From Pleurodeles waltl (Eukaryota; Chordata; Amphibia; Caudata; Salamandridae): 64,000 nucleotides of DNA. The stretch lies in NCBI RefSeq assembly GCF_031143425.1, contig NC_090438.1, forward strand, positions 777,491,138-777,555,137. Reading direction: 5' to 3'. Positions 23,801 through 35,800 of the stretch are shown piece by piece. The position numbers and the translations under genes are program-made. Numbering within the stretch: position 1 is the stretch's first letter; each line of letters opens with the position of its first letter. The notes below the pieces were generated by a model. It was not told where the DNA came from, did not search any database, and was given only the letters and a program-made list of their open reading frames with translations.

Positions 23801-26800
23801 AAACAGCCTGTTTGACCTCATTTTCGGTCTTGGGGTTGAATATGACTCATTTTTTCCTCCCTCTATCCAGGATCTGATAGGAACAACATAGGGGTCCAGC
23901 AATCAAAAACAAAAAGTGGCCCACGTTCGTGGATTGCATCTTTGGGCGAATCATCGCTTATTACTGAGGGCTACTATGTGGCAAACAATGCTAAAGCACA
24001 ACACCAAACGTCTTTGTGAACCCTTTTCATCTGTAAACCTTTTACTCTCTCTGTTTCTGTTCTCCTATGGGCTATTATGTGAGAATTCTGTAGCAAGTTC
24101 ACTACAGTAAATGAGAACAAAGCACATATAGCCAGGGCACTGTCCACGCACCACTGTTACCCATTGATGAAACAGCAGTTAAAGGTTTTCTGTCACATTA
24201 TGACGCTATTGCTTAAAATGAAACTTGAAATAAAATGCAGTAGTTGAAAATAGATTTTAAAAAGCCCTGTTTCTGCCCCTGATATATAGGCTCCCCTGCT
24301 GGTTAAGGTTTACTTTTTGACCGGCCTCCTTATTAGCAAATCAAAGGAGAAGTCCGCTTTCTCACTGCACGTACAGCACATCTTCAGTGATCAAGGGAGC
24401 CCTTTCCTCGCAGTCACCCCATAAACAGTTGTTGTTCCTTCACAGCAGGCAGTCTGCAAACAGCTATACTATCTGCCGGGCCATTACCATTTTGTATCAG
24501 ACAGTGGGTCGGCAGACAGAGTGCACAACAGCAGCCTCGGTCCCAGCTCACAGCCACCCGTGTGAAGTACACCAGAAACTCCTCCTTCTCACTGCAGCAT
24601 TAAAATAACATGATCAAGGCTTATTACACCAGACTTTCCCAGGGAAACGGGCGCACCTAGAAACTGTTACGCTTTGTTTACTTTCAGTCAGTGCTTAATT
24701 TGTAAATAAAAACGTGCCGGTGCCCAAAGCCCTCCTCTTAAACACGCGGCCTGCTGCATTTAAATGTGCGAGCACGGAATACTGAGGCAGCGTAATCCTG
24801 AAGCCATCCCGGGCCTCTTCAATCAATTAAAAGCCACTCCATGCCCCTTCAGCTGACTCTGGCAGATTTCTGCTTTCTACCTTAGTGACGCTTTTTCCTT
24901 TTTCTCTTCCTCCATCTTTTCCGTATGTCTCTTTTGCTCGCAGGAAATGCTTGCGGCAGAAGAATAAGCCCCGGCCCTGAAAAATAAGTGCCGGTGCTCA
25001 GCACCGGAAACAATAAGCACAAATTAAGCACTGCCTTCAGTGTATGGAAGCTGTTTAATGAATACAGTGGCCGGTATTGGCCCAGCATATCACTTACTTT
25101 TTGAATGTTGCTCTTTGAATTCATTGTTATCTAACGGTCCCCTTATCGGCACTAGTACCCTTCTTCTCTCCCTTCCTCTGGAGATGATTTATGATATTAA
25201 CTCCAGCACCATGTGTCTCCTTGGAAAAGAACTATAGTCTGATAACCCAGAAGTAGATTGGTTGTGTTGGATATGAAAAGTATAATTTGTTGCTTGTTAT
25301 ATTATGCCCTACATGGCTGTGCATTGCACTGACGCCTTTAATGGGCAGTAATGCTGGACGTACATTTAGATCACTGATGTCCTGTCAAAGTCTGATCACG
25401 AGTAGCAGTATGGTTTCACATTCCCTGCAGGTTAAGTTTCGCACTGCTCTTGCTTGTTTGCAGAGAAAAGCTTTGCTATTTGACTTGAAAGTTAAAGGGA
25501 TGTCGGACACGTTTGAAATCGGCGGCAAAAGAAAAGTAAATAACTGATAACACAAGACACCCAATTGCTCAAAAGAGAAACTGAGAGCCTGTTCTTTATG
25601 TTTTCGACTAGTAAGAACCGTGCTTGATTGCATAGATGTGGTTCCCCTCCATGCACTTAGTGATTTGCCTAGTACACGTTCTTTGCAGCAGGCACAATAA
25701 CCCTCTGCGCTACCTTACGATGACTCCAAGCTTCCACTAGACAAAAGTAAGTTCTCTCTCCAGAAAGATTAGCCCTCTGCGCTGCCTTATGAGCCAAACT
25801 TCCACTAGATAAAAGTACATTCTCTCTCCAAAAAGAACATTAATCGCTAGAGTTATTTGACATTTTTACATTACATGCTCTCTGATCTGCTTAGTACACA
25901 TTCTTTGCAGCACACATAGTTATTCTGGGACTTGTAGTTTTATTTTATATTGTGATACAAGCTGGACACCAGTCCTTGGAGTAGTACTTGTAAAGTTGCC
26001 CAGCCTCTAGTTCGATGCATGACTCGCTCATTTCGTTTGTTTCAGCTCTGCATTCTGTGACTTGTAGTTTTATTTTTATATCATGGTGCAAGTTGTGAAT
26101 ACAAAGCAGAAACCTGACTAGAAGAACTACACACATTTGAGTCTGTGAAACTTGAGCTGTGAATGCGTGTATTTACAAACCTAACCTCAAGGAGGGCTTA
26201 CAGTTGATTATGCTGTACAATGGTCAATATTTTATAACTAATATTTCAGATCAAGACTGACTGAGGATCATTAATATCATGTGAGATGGCTCTCCTCACG
26301 CGTATGAAAAATCATGGGCATTTTGTTAGACTCCCCAGACTGCAGCAAAAAGACAGTAACCCAGTAAGCATGCAATCTTGGAGTACATTATTTATTCATT
26401 GCCCTGTGGGCAATGTTGCCTGTACCAACTGCCAAGTAAATATGGGCTGGCCAAACATACATGCAGAGTAGGCTCTCTCAAGCCCAGCTGAGAGAGCCTG
26501 CACAGGCTCCTAGTCTGCCTGGGGGCCTCCTGGCTGGGTTCACCCAGCCAATCCTGACGCTGCTTTGAGCAGCGTCAGGATTGGCTGCAGGGCAGAATGG
26601 AAGCCTGTGCCTGCAGCATCCGGATGAAGGCGAGGAGAGGAGCGGCTCGGCATGGCGCAGGAGCAGAGGTAAGTTTTACAAAAAAATGTATTTTATTATA
26701 AATTCCTCCCGTGCCCCCCCTGCCCGCCGCCCCATTTCGCCCCCAGGAATACTCGCGAGCCATGACTGAGGGCCACTGGAATTATGTGGCAGAAAGGTAA

Positions 26801-29800
26801 AAAATATGCAGCAGGTTTGACCAATTAATGTGGCAAAAAAGTCCAGTTATGCATTCACAATGCCAATAGCTCCAACTCAAGTAAATGTGAGACCTATTGC
26901 ATTGCAAAGGCTTGTTTAAATAGTTGTTGGATAGTCGGGCATCCTCCCATGAGCCCTGAAAAATGTGTGCAGAGCAGTCATAACTTTTGATGCTAATATG
27001 AACCTTTATGTAAGCAGAATAGCTGGAGGACTGCTTGCCATCCCTTAATCTGTTAAATTGCTTTGAAAATATTATGTCCTTCAAGGGCGTGAAGCACCCG
27101 CTACACCAGCTTCAGCGAGGGTCTGACTAACTTGTTCTTTATTACCAATTAAAGTCAGACTGAGTGAACAAGGAAGAAAAAAATAAATAAGGCAGCAAAG
27201 AAGTTAAAATGGTCAGAAAGAAAGGAAAGAGGAACAGGAAGAAATTAATTAAAAAATAGAGGGAAAGAAAGTCAGAAAAAGTAAGAAGGGCGACTGGAAG
27301 AAAAGGAAGTAACAGCAAAATTATAAAAATAGAAAGGGGGAGAAGGAAAGCAGGAAAACAAAATGAAATAACGAAAAAATATGGAAAAAGAAGGAAAGAC
27401 AAGAAGGAAAAAAGGAAGAAAGGAGAGAAAGAACTAAAATAGGGACGAGTAGTGAAAGGAAGAAGGAAGGGCAAGAAGATAAAGCATGTAAAGAATGAAT
27501 GAGAAAAAAGATGAAGGAGGTAAAGATAAAAAGAATGAAAGTAAATTACATAAAAAGGACAGAAAGGTAGCAAGAAGATGAGATGGAATGGAAGAAGAAT
27601 GGACAGAAGGAAATTAATATACAAAGAGGGGATTAACGTTGAGTGGAAAGGAGGAAAGAGAATATCATAAAGTAGAAATGAAAGAAAGATATGAAGAAAG
27701 AATAACAGATATAAAGACAGAAGGCAAGAATTAATGACAGAAGAAACAGAAAAGGAAAAAATGAATGAAGATTGAAAGGAAAGAAAGACTACAGAAGAAA
27801 AGATAGAGAGGAAATAAGGAAAGGTTTTGATACATGCAGCTGTTTGGCCAAATTCTTTTAAAATCATGTATTAAAAGCATCACTTTGCACTATTTTTCTA
27901 TGGGGGTGGGATTAATAATTCTCACAGGCCTGCATAGAAATGGTTAGGATCTCCCACTCTGCTCGAATGTTTAGTGCCATGTTGTTTAAGGTGGGGGGTA
28001 TTTTATGTTTCTAGCTACTCCCTTGATGTCCTTTATTACACATCATTTAACCAGTGGTTATAAAAATATTAATTTATTGTTTTGTGTATATGTGCTATGG
28101 CATTTTAGAAGAAAATTGTATACACTGTCTTTTCTGTTATATAGCCTCACAGAGCTGAAAATGTGTTCTCTCCTTTTATTTTTTATTTGACTCGTATCTT
28201 TCTTTGTTAGCTATGCCAAGACAGTGCTTTCCTTGATGGAGCAAGACTGTTGTTATCTACTGGTTACGGTGTTATACAATCCGGTTTTGATAGAAGGTAT
28301 AGTTCCCTTTCAATTTATTATATATTTTTAAACCTAAACAAATTATTTTGAGCAATCTTAAGTGGCACCAAGTCATAAAAGGTTTATCTAACATATATTG
28401 ACACTGGAATATTTATGAGCTGCAATAAAATTATCTAAAGCTAAATAAAACAAGTATCATTAGACAGTGCATACAGCAAAAGTGCAAATGCCTCGTTGTG
28501 AGGGGTTCCTGTATATCTCAAAAATACAGCTTTAATTAAATTCAAAGAGCACTTCTAGGCCGAGGACACACTAAGCAAACGAACTACAACCTCCCCAAAC
28601 CTCCATCGTAACCAACTTATTCAAAACTCATCAGGGATTTTCTGCCATTGCCCTTCAGCCACAAAAATGGGTAATTAAAGCAAATTGAAAATCATTAATT
28701 TAGTGCACGAGTGATGGTCAGTAGGTTTGGTTAAATATCTTAGAGGTGCACCGAGATGTAAAAGATGAGCCTCAAAATATTTAGAATATTTTCACTTTGT
28801 TAGAGGCATTTTAATGTTCTTTTTCAAATATGTACCAGGTAGAAAACTCTGTTGAAGACGCATAAGGCACAGGAAAAGATCAACAGCATTGTGTTCACCT
28901 TCCCAAGTATATTCTACTATGTGTTTCCTAACTTGCAGCATAAAATACATGGGAGCTTGCAATCCCTGTATAAAAGCTTATCTCTAACTTCCTTATTACA
29001 GATGTATCTAGTCACCTGTGAAAAAGAAATGATAGAGCTGCTAACCTGTTGTAAGTTATTATAGTTGATTTCTGCGTCACTATGCCTACTGCCAGAGCTA
29101 GTAACCAGTAATAGGCAGATCACAGAACATTATTATAGCTGCATTAAAAAACAAGGAAATAGGAATGGACTTTTCCTTCTTTTGATACATTTTTTCTTAA
29201 AACGAAAAGTGATCAGCAGAAACTAGATATTTACAGCCACATAAATATAAGTAATTGAAGAAAACATAGAATATCTGCATTTTTCTTCACAATCTGAGTC
29301 ACTGCAGTCATAACTTGATTCACATGATAACGATTTTAATATCTTTTTGCAAAAATTACTATTGGCTTTTTATTGTGTTTAATTTCGCAGTACAAATTCT
29401 AATTTTAATCTTCTGTTCTGAAGTGAACGTCAATGAGCATGACACCAATGATTTAATTGGGTTTTGGAAGCATGATGGTGTAACCATGTATTATAAGAAA
29501 TAAAATATCCTCTGTCGTACATAAAAACAATACTAAAAGTCACCTCAGCATTCCATTACCTTGTAGAGGAAAGTGACCCTCAGTCCAGTTCCTCTATATG
29601 GTCTTGGAAGTTGTTGGTGACTTGCAGTATCCTTACAATGTATGACAATGAGTAATTTATCCCATATATAATAATTAATCCTCACCGGACAAAGTGATCA
29701 ATTCCCTAACGTGATCGATTGATGGACATTCCTATGTGCAGACTGGCCATTTCTAAGGCCTGATGAGGCTGCAAAATACTTTGGTTAACAAGTAGCATGG

Positions 29801-32800
29801 TACTCCTTAGGTTGTGGTTGGTTGGAAGGGTGCCAGTTTTTAGTGTGTGGCAAGTGTAAAGTATTTCGGTGGTCTGCTATTGTGGCAGCTGTAGTGGAGC
29901 AAAGAGGAGCGAAAGATGGAACACCTCATACATAACATAGTTGTGTTCATTTGAAAGAGTAGAGTTTAGCAGTATGATTTAAGTGGGAAGTGTTTTCGTG
30001 TTTTGTGTGACGATCACTGAAATACTTTTATTATGTCACTGCAATAATGTTGCAGCAGGCAAATAGCTGAACTGAGCTGTGATCAAGCTTATGATCCTTG
30101 TGTGAGTGTTAGATTCTGCTTCTTGGATGGATGGGCTCCTACTTCATGTATTGGGAAGGAGTACAGTCTATACAGCCTTCCAAGTATTTTTGATATTTTT
30201 TGCCTTTGTTGGGTGAGAGTTCTGTAGTTTTGGGCCTGTACACACAACTTTCTACCAAGGCATGTCTTCTTGTATGGTAGGTGGTTAGCAGAGGGGGATA
30301 GTCTAATGCAAAGTGTTGTATTCTGTACCCATTGGGCGATGCAGCATCTGGTGGCCATTTAAGTAGGTGGAGGACTAGGGTGATGTGTACTACATGTAGG
30401 TGTAGTAGTTGTATGGCTGAAACAATTTTCAGATGATGAAGCATTGAGGCACCTTGGTTCAGTGTGGAAAGGAGCTTATAGGGCAGGGGTTAGTGACATA
30501 CTGCTTGATCTGTTGGAGAGGTAGGAGGAAATCTAGTCTAGGAGGGCCCTCTTGCTGCTGATTAGGAGCGAGGGGCTGTGAACTTAGTCGAAAGGTCCAA
30601 ACAGGTCCTGTGGGTAGTAGAATATCAACTTCATTTCTGTTTGCACTTGTCCTCAGGCCATCCGAGATTAAGGTCAGTGTGGATTCTCTTTGCCATTGTC
30701 ATCAGGTCATCCAAGATTCACTACCTCTGCCAAAGTGGAAATGAGATTGATTGTCAGAGAGAAGATTGGTTTCTTCTGTAAAGTTTGATATATAAGTGAA
30801 GTGTGTTCTTTCCAGTTTACCTAAAAGTAGACCACTGGAGTTTGGTCAGCAGCTCTCTGAGTAAGCTGTGTCAAGGCTCTACTTGAGGATTGGCCTAATG
30901 TACAATGTCTTGAAGTTGGTCTGCCAGGTGCTTGAGCTTGGTGATTTTATGTTTGTCCTATGTATGCTCTCTTTAAATGTTTGTGGGTGGTTGGGTTTTA
31001 ATAGAGAGCCATTGGGGTTGTTGCCTTAATCAGTTCCTTGAAGTAATTTGTTTGAAAAAGGAATGTATCTGTGGTTTCCATGTGGAAGTCATTTTGGTAT
31101 TCTTGGTCTGTGGAAGTAGGTTACTGGATGTCTTACTTATGATGTGTGTTACAGGATCTTTCCTTTTGAGACAAGATGATTTCTGATGATGTGACTGAAG
31201 GCTTGGAGTATGAGGTATTTTTGGTGGTGCAAGGCTTGCCACCTGGTCAGTAGTTTACAGGCCTGGCTTCTATTTCTATATTTATGCTAGTAAAATACTG
31301 TGAAAAGCAGTGAAATATGGTGTTTTTCTATTTTGAAACACATACCTAAAAGAGCAAACATTTGAGGAAATCAGTTAAAAGTATTTGAGAGCTGTCTAAT
31401 TTTTCTGAATGATTAGTAAATCAAACAGATAGATAATTGCCATGTTACAAAAGAATACTGCGAATTTTACATAATTTTTTCACCTACCACTCTTTGCCCT
31501 TCCAGAATAGCAACAAGTGGCTGGTATTTTTTTATCAGAGAAATGTGGCAACCATAGGCGGTGCAGTCTGGATTGTGGAATTCTGTGAAGATTTTATTTC
31601 CTTGTATGAGAATGTGATTCAGAGATTCACTCAGAGGAGATGAATCATTTTCCCCTCATGGATTTTGAGATCATGGTATGACAATGGAGGCGCATTTTGT
31701 CTTTATTATGGTTAGATGTTTTTCCGCTGCTGCTGTGGTTCATTGTTTTTTTACTTCGGCTTCTATATTTGGTAAACCATGGTCTCTCTGGTTGAGAGAT
31801 AGGGTGTGTGGAAGTCTTGTAAGGTCTCAGTCTGTTCCGAGTCAAACAATATTTCTGTTTATTTTTGTTCACAAAACACCCCTTGATTGATTGTGTTGTT
31901 CTAATGTAGATTTTGAATTTGCACAGGTCAGTATTCTTCTAAGAGGAATTGTGTGTTTTGTAATGTGCTTTTAATCAAGGTCATCATTGTTCAGTGGCAT
32001 AAACAGATAGTTAAAATGTTGCAAGTTTATGCCAAGTGATAATGCTCGAAAGCGCAGCTTTGTCTTTTGAGGAAGAGAAATAAATATCTGGCCAGATAGT
32101 GTATTTTTCCTATCACACCATTTCATTTCTTCACTGTGGCCTGATTCACAATGTAATACTTGTACCTATGCTCAACTTAGATCCACCAACAAATACATTT
32201 GAAATATTATGCCCAAGGTAACAATGGGGAGTGAAAACCCCCCCAAATTATTGTGTTATAGGAAAATTAGTTCCTTCACTGAGATATTGTTGCCATAAAT
32301 GCACACAGACAAATGCAAATTTTCCACTTTTGAAAGTTCTGCATGTTTTAATTTTATACAGTTCAATACTCTTGAAATATTGTGACATACTTTTCCAGAA
32401 GTATTCATATACTTCTTTAAGAATTCTACCAAAGTCAGATATTAGCTCCAATTGGGACTCAATATGCAAGATACTTACATTCCGTAACGCCTTATCTGGT
32501 AGAGACAATATCTAGTTGCAGATTCCTAGTCTTAGAATTACCCTCAGGCATCAGTATGAATCTGGAAATTTTTCTTGAGCAGTGCCCCTGCGCGCCATTA
32601 GGTGGCATTGATGAGCTCTATGTCTATTGTCGGTGTTGTCCGCTCTGCATATGATGCGGATCCTATATAGAAGTTACCCCGGCATGCTGACGTCAGTTTC
32701 TTTTCACAACTTTCCACCACAGAAGCGCAGAGCCATAAAGAAACTGACTACTGGTGCATCGAAACTAAGGCCCTGAAAGGGGAGTCCCTCTCCTTAGACA

Positions 32801-35800
32801 TCAGTTTGCAGAGTGGGAAGGATGGGTGGCTCCCTAAGGACTCTGCAACTAGATATTGTCTCTACCAGATAAGGTGTTACCGAAGGTAAGTAACTTGTCC
32901 ATCTGATAGAGACATCTAGTATCAGATTCCTTACCCTAGAATAGATACCCAAGCATTACTATCCCGAGAGGTGGGTATGCAAACTAAGATCATACTAGAA
33001 AGTTCTGCATGACCTAATGGGCAAAGTGCCCGTCCCGATGAAGTGTCCAGGCAGTAGTGTTTGGTAAATGTGTGCAGAGATGCCCATGTTGCTGCCTGAC
33101 AGATGTCAAGGACTGGAACTCCACATGCTAAAGCAGTGGTCATGGCTTTAACTCTGGTACAATGAGCACGCAAGCCTTCAGGGGGTTACTTCTTAGCCAG
33201 TGCACAGCACATTTTAATACAGAGTACGGCCCATCTGGAGATAGTTCTCTTCTTCACTGCCCAACCTTTCTTCGCACTCACATAACCATCAAAGAGTTGA
33301 TCATCCATCCGGAACTCTTTGGTACGATCAAGGTAGAATGCCAATGCTCTTTTTGGGTCCATGAGGTGGAGTCCCTCCTCTTCCTTAGAAGGATGTGGGG
33401 TTGCGTAAAAAGCAGGCAAGGTGATTGATTGGCCTACATGAAAGGGTGTGACCACTTTTGGCAAAAAGGAAACCCTAGTGCGAGGTACCACTTTGCCAGG
33501 ATAGATGGAACGGTAGGGCGGCCTGCAGCTTACTCACTCTGTGGGCAGAGGAAGACTGTTTTCAAAGTGAGAAGCCTGAGAGGACAATTATGGAGAGTGT
33601 TAGACCAGGAATCCTTTGCGTGGTCTCCCCTAACGTTTTGCCTCTGCTTCCCAGGTTGTTGACTGGGTGCTGAACTCTGTTTTTGCTGTTTATGTTACTC
33701 TGGGCACTTTACCACTGCTGACCAGTGCTAAAGTGCAAGTCCTCCCTATGTGAAATTGTATTGGTGATTGGTTTATCCCTGATTGGTATATCTGATTTAC
33801 TAGTAAGTCCCTAGTAAAGTACACTAGAGGTGCCTAGGGCCTGTAAATCAAATGCTACTAGTGGGCCTGCAGCACTCATTGTGCCACCTACATGGGTAGC
33901 CCTGTAAACATGGCTCAGACCTGCCACTACAGTGTCTCCGTGGGTGCAGTTTTAAACTGCTGATTCGACCTGGCAAGTGTACCCACTTGCCAGGCCCAAC
34001 CTTCCCTGTTTATACATGTAAGGCACCCCTAAGGTAGGCCCTAAGTAGCCCTATGGGCAGGGTGCAGAGTATGCTAAAGGTGGGACATGTACTTGTGTGG
34101 TTTTCCAAGTCATAACAGTGAAATACTGCTAAGTTCGGTTTTCACTGTTGCAAGGCCTATCTCTCTCATAGGTTAACATGGGGACTGCCTTTAAATATCC
34201 ATAAAGTGTGGTTTCCCTTTGAGAGCAGACAGAAATATGGAGTTTGAGGTCTCTGAACTCAACTCACAATTTAACAATACATATGTAGGTGAAGTTGTTT
34301 TTTAGATTGTTAATTTGAAAATGTCACTTTTAGAGAGTAGGCATTTTTTTGCTTTTACCATTCTGTGACTCTGCCTGTTTGTGGATTTCCTGTCTGGGTC
34401 AAACTGACAGTTGGGCTGTTTGTGCATCTCCTCTAGACAGTGACACAAAGGGAGCTTGGGTGTAGCCTGCATATCCTGATGAGCCATCTGAGCTAGAGTG
34501 GTGGGAGGAGCGGTCACTTACACCTGAATAGTCTGTTCCTGCCTTGACACAATGCAGTCTGCAACCCCCTGGTGTGTGTCTGGGGCCTGGCCTGGGCAGG
34601 ATCCTGTAAACAACAGAGACTTTCCTTTGAAGTTTGCCTACTTCAAATACAGAAAGGGGTTTAAGTAGTGGACCCAAAACCCCAGACTTTAGATTTCTTC
34701 AAGATCACTTTTGGAACCTCGAGGAACCTCTGCCAAAGAGAAGAGCTGAGGAGAAGTGCTGCCCCTGCCTGTGCTTTGTGGGGCTATCCTGCAGTTGCTG
34801 CTTCTGCCTGTGAAAGGGGACACCGTCACTTTAGACTATGTGGTATATATGGAACAGGACCCCAAGGCGCTCTGCTGAGTGAGTCAGTGAGGATTAGGTA
34901 TGATTTTTTTTCTAGGTCCTGATGAATCGCACTTAGATCTTTATGACTAGCATTGCGAGAAACATGTTGACCTTTCTGTGATAGGCAGTGTAAGGACTTT
35001 TAACTCTGCCCTCTGCAAGTCAACCTCTAGATGATAGGGTACTTGACACATAACACCATATATGAGTAGGGAAACATAGACCCTCATTATGACTTTGGCG
35101 GTCTATTCCGCAGGCTGCCAAAGTCACTGCTGCCATAGGACCGGCAGTGTTGGCGGTCTTCAGACCGCCATATTATGGCTGCTGGCTGCTCTCCGCCACT
35201 ATTTGGCAGGGCAGCTGCCAGCTGCCATACTGGCGGTCGGCGGTCTAGTGGAGCTTGCTCCGTTGCCACCCCCAAGTACCACAACGCCACCCGCCATATT
35301 ACTACATTGCAAACGGCGTGGCAGTGTTGTGTTGGCAGGGCACTGGCGGCAGACCAAGCATCATCCCCATTCCCTCTTGGACGACCACAGCGACCACCAG
35401 GTAAGGTGATCGTCCTACAGGGGAGGGGGAGTGTTGAGTGTTGTGTGTGTGAATGGGGGTGTGTGTGCGTGTGAAAGAAGCGGGTGGGGGGTGTTGTGTG
35501 TGTATGTGTGCGTGTGATTGCAAGTGTCTGTGTGCTTGTGTGAATGCGTGAATGCGGGAGGTGGGGGAGTATGTGTGTGTGTATGTGGGGAGAGGGGGAA
35601 GTGTCGTGGCCGTGTGTGCGAATGACTGAACGTGGAAGTGTGGAAGTGTGCGTGTATGTATGTAAGTGTGGTGTGTGCGTGCGTGGATGGGGCGGGGGTC
35701 AGTACGGTGATGGGGGTCACTAAGGTCATGGGGTGGGGAGGTCAGGATGAGAACCGGGGAGAAGGGGGTGTCGCTGCTTGGGGGTAGGGGTCTTCTGGTG

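Noticed and set aside
27142..27867. 241-codon minus-strand ORF
   Set aside because: It is the Phe/Ser/Leu-only translation of a polypurine tract; there is no domain or real amino-acid diversity.
33600..34920. Calling this stretch a defined LTR
   Set aside because: I could not find matching second LTR, clear TG...CA ends with duplication, or adjacent internal retroviral-type coding sequence.
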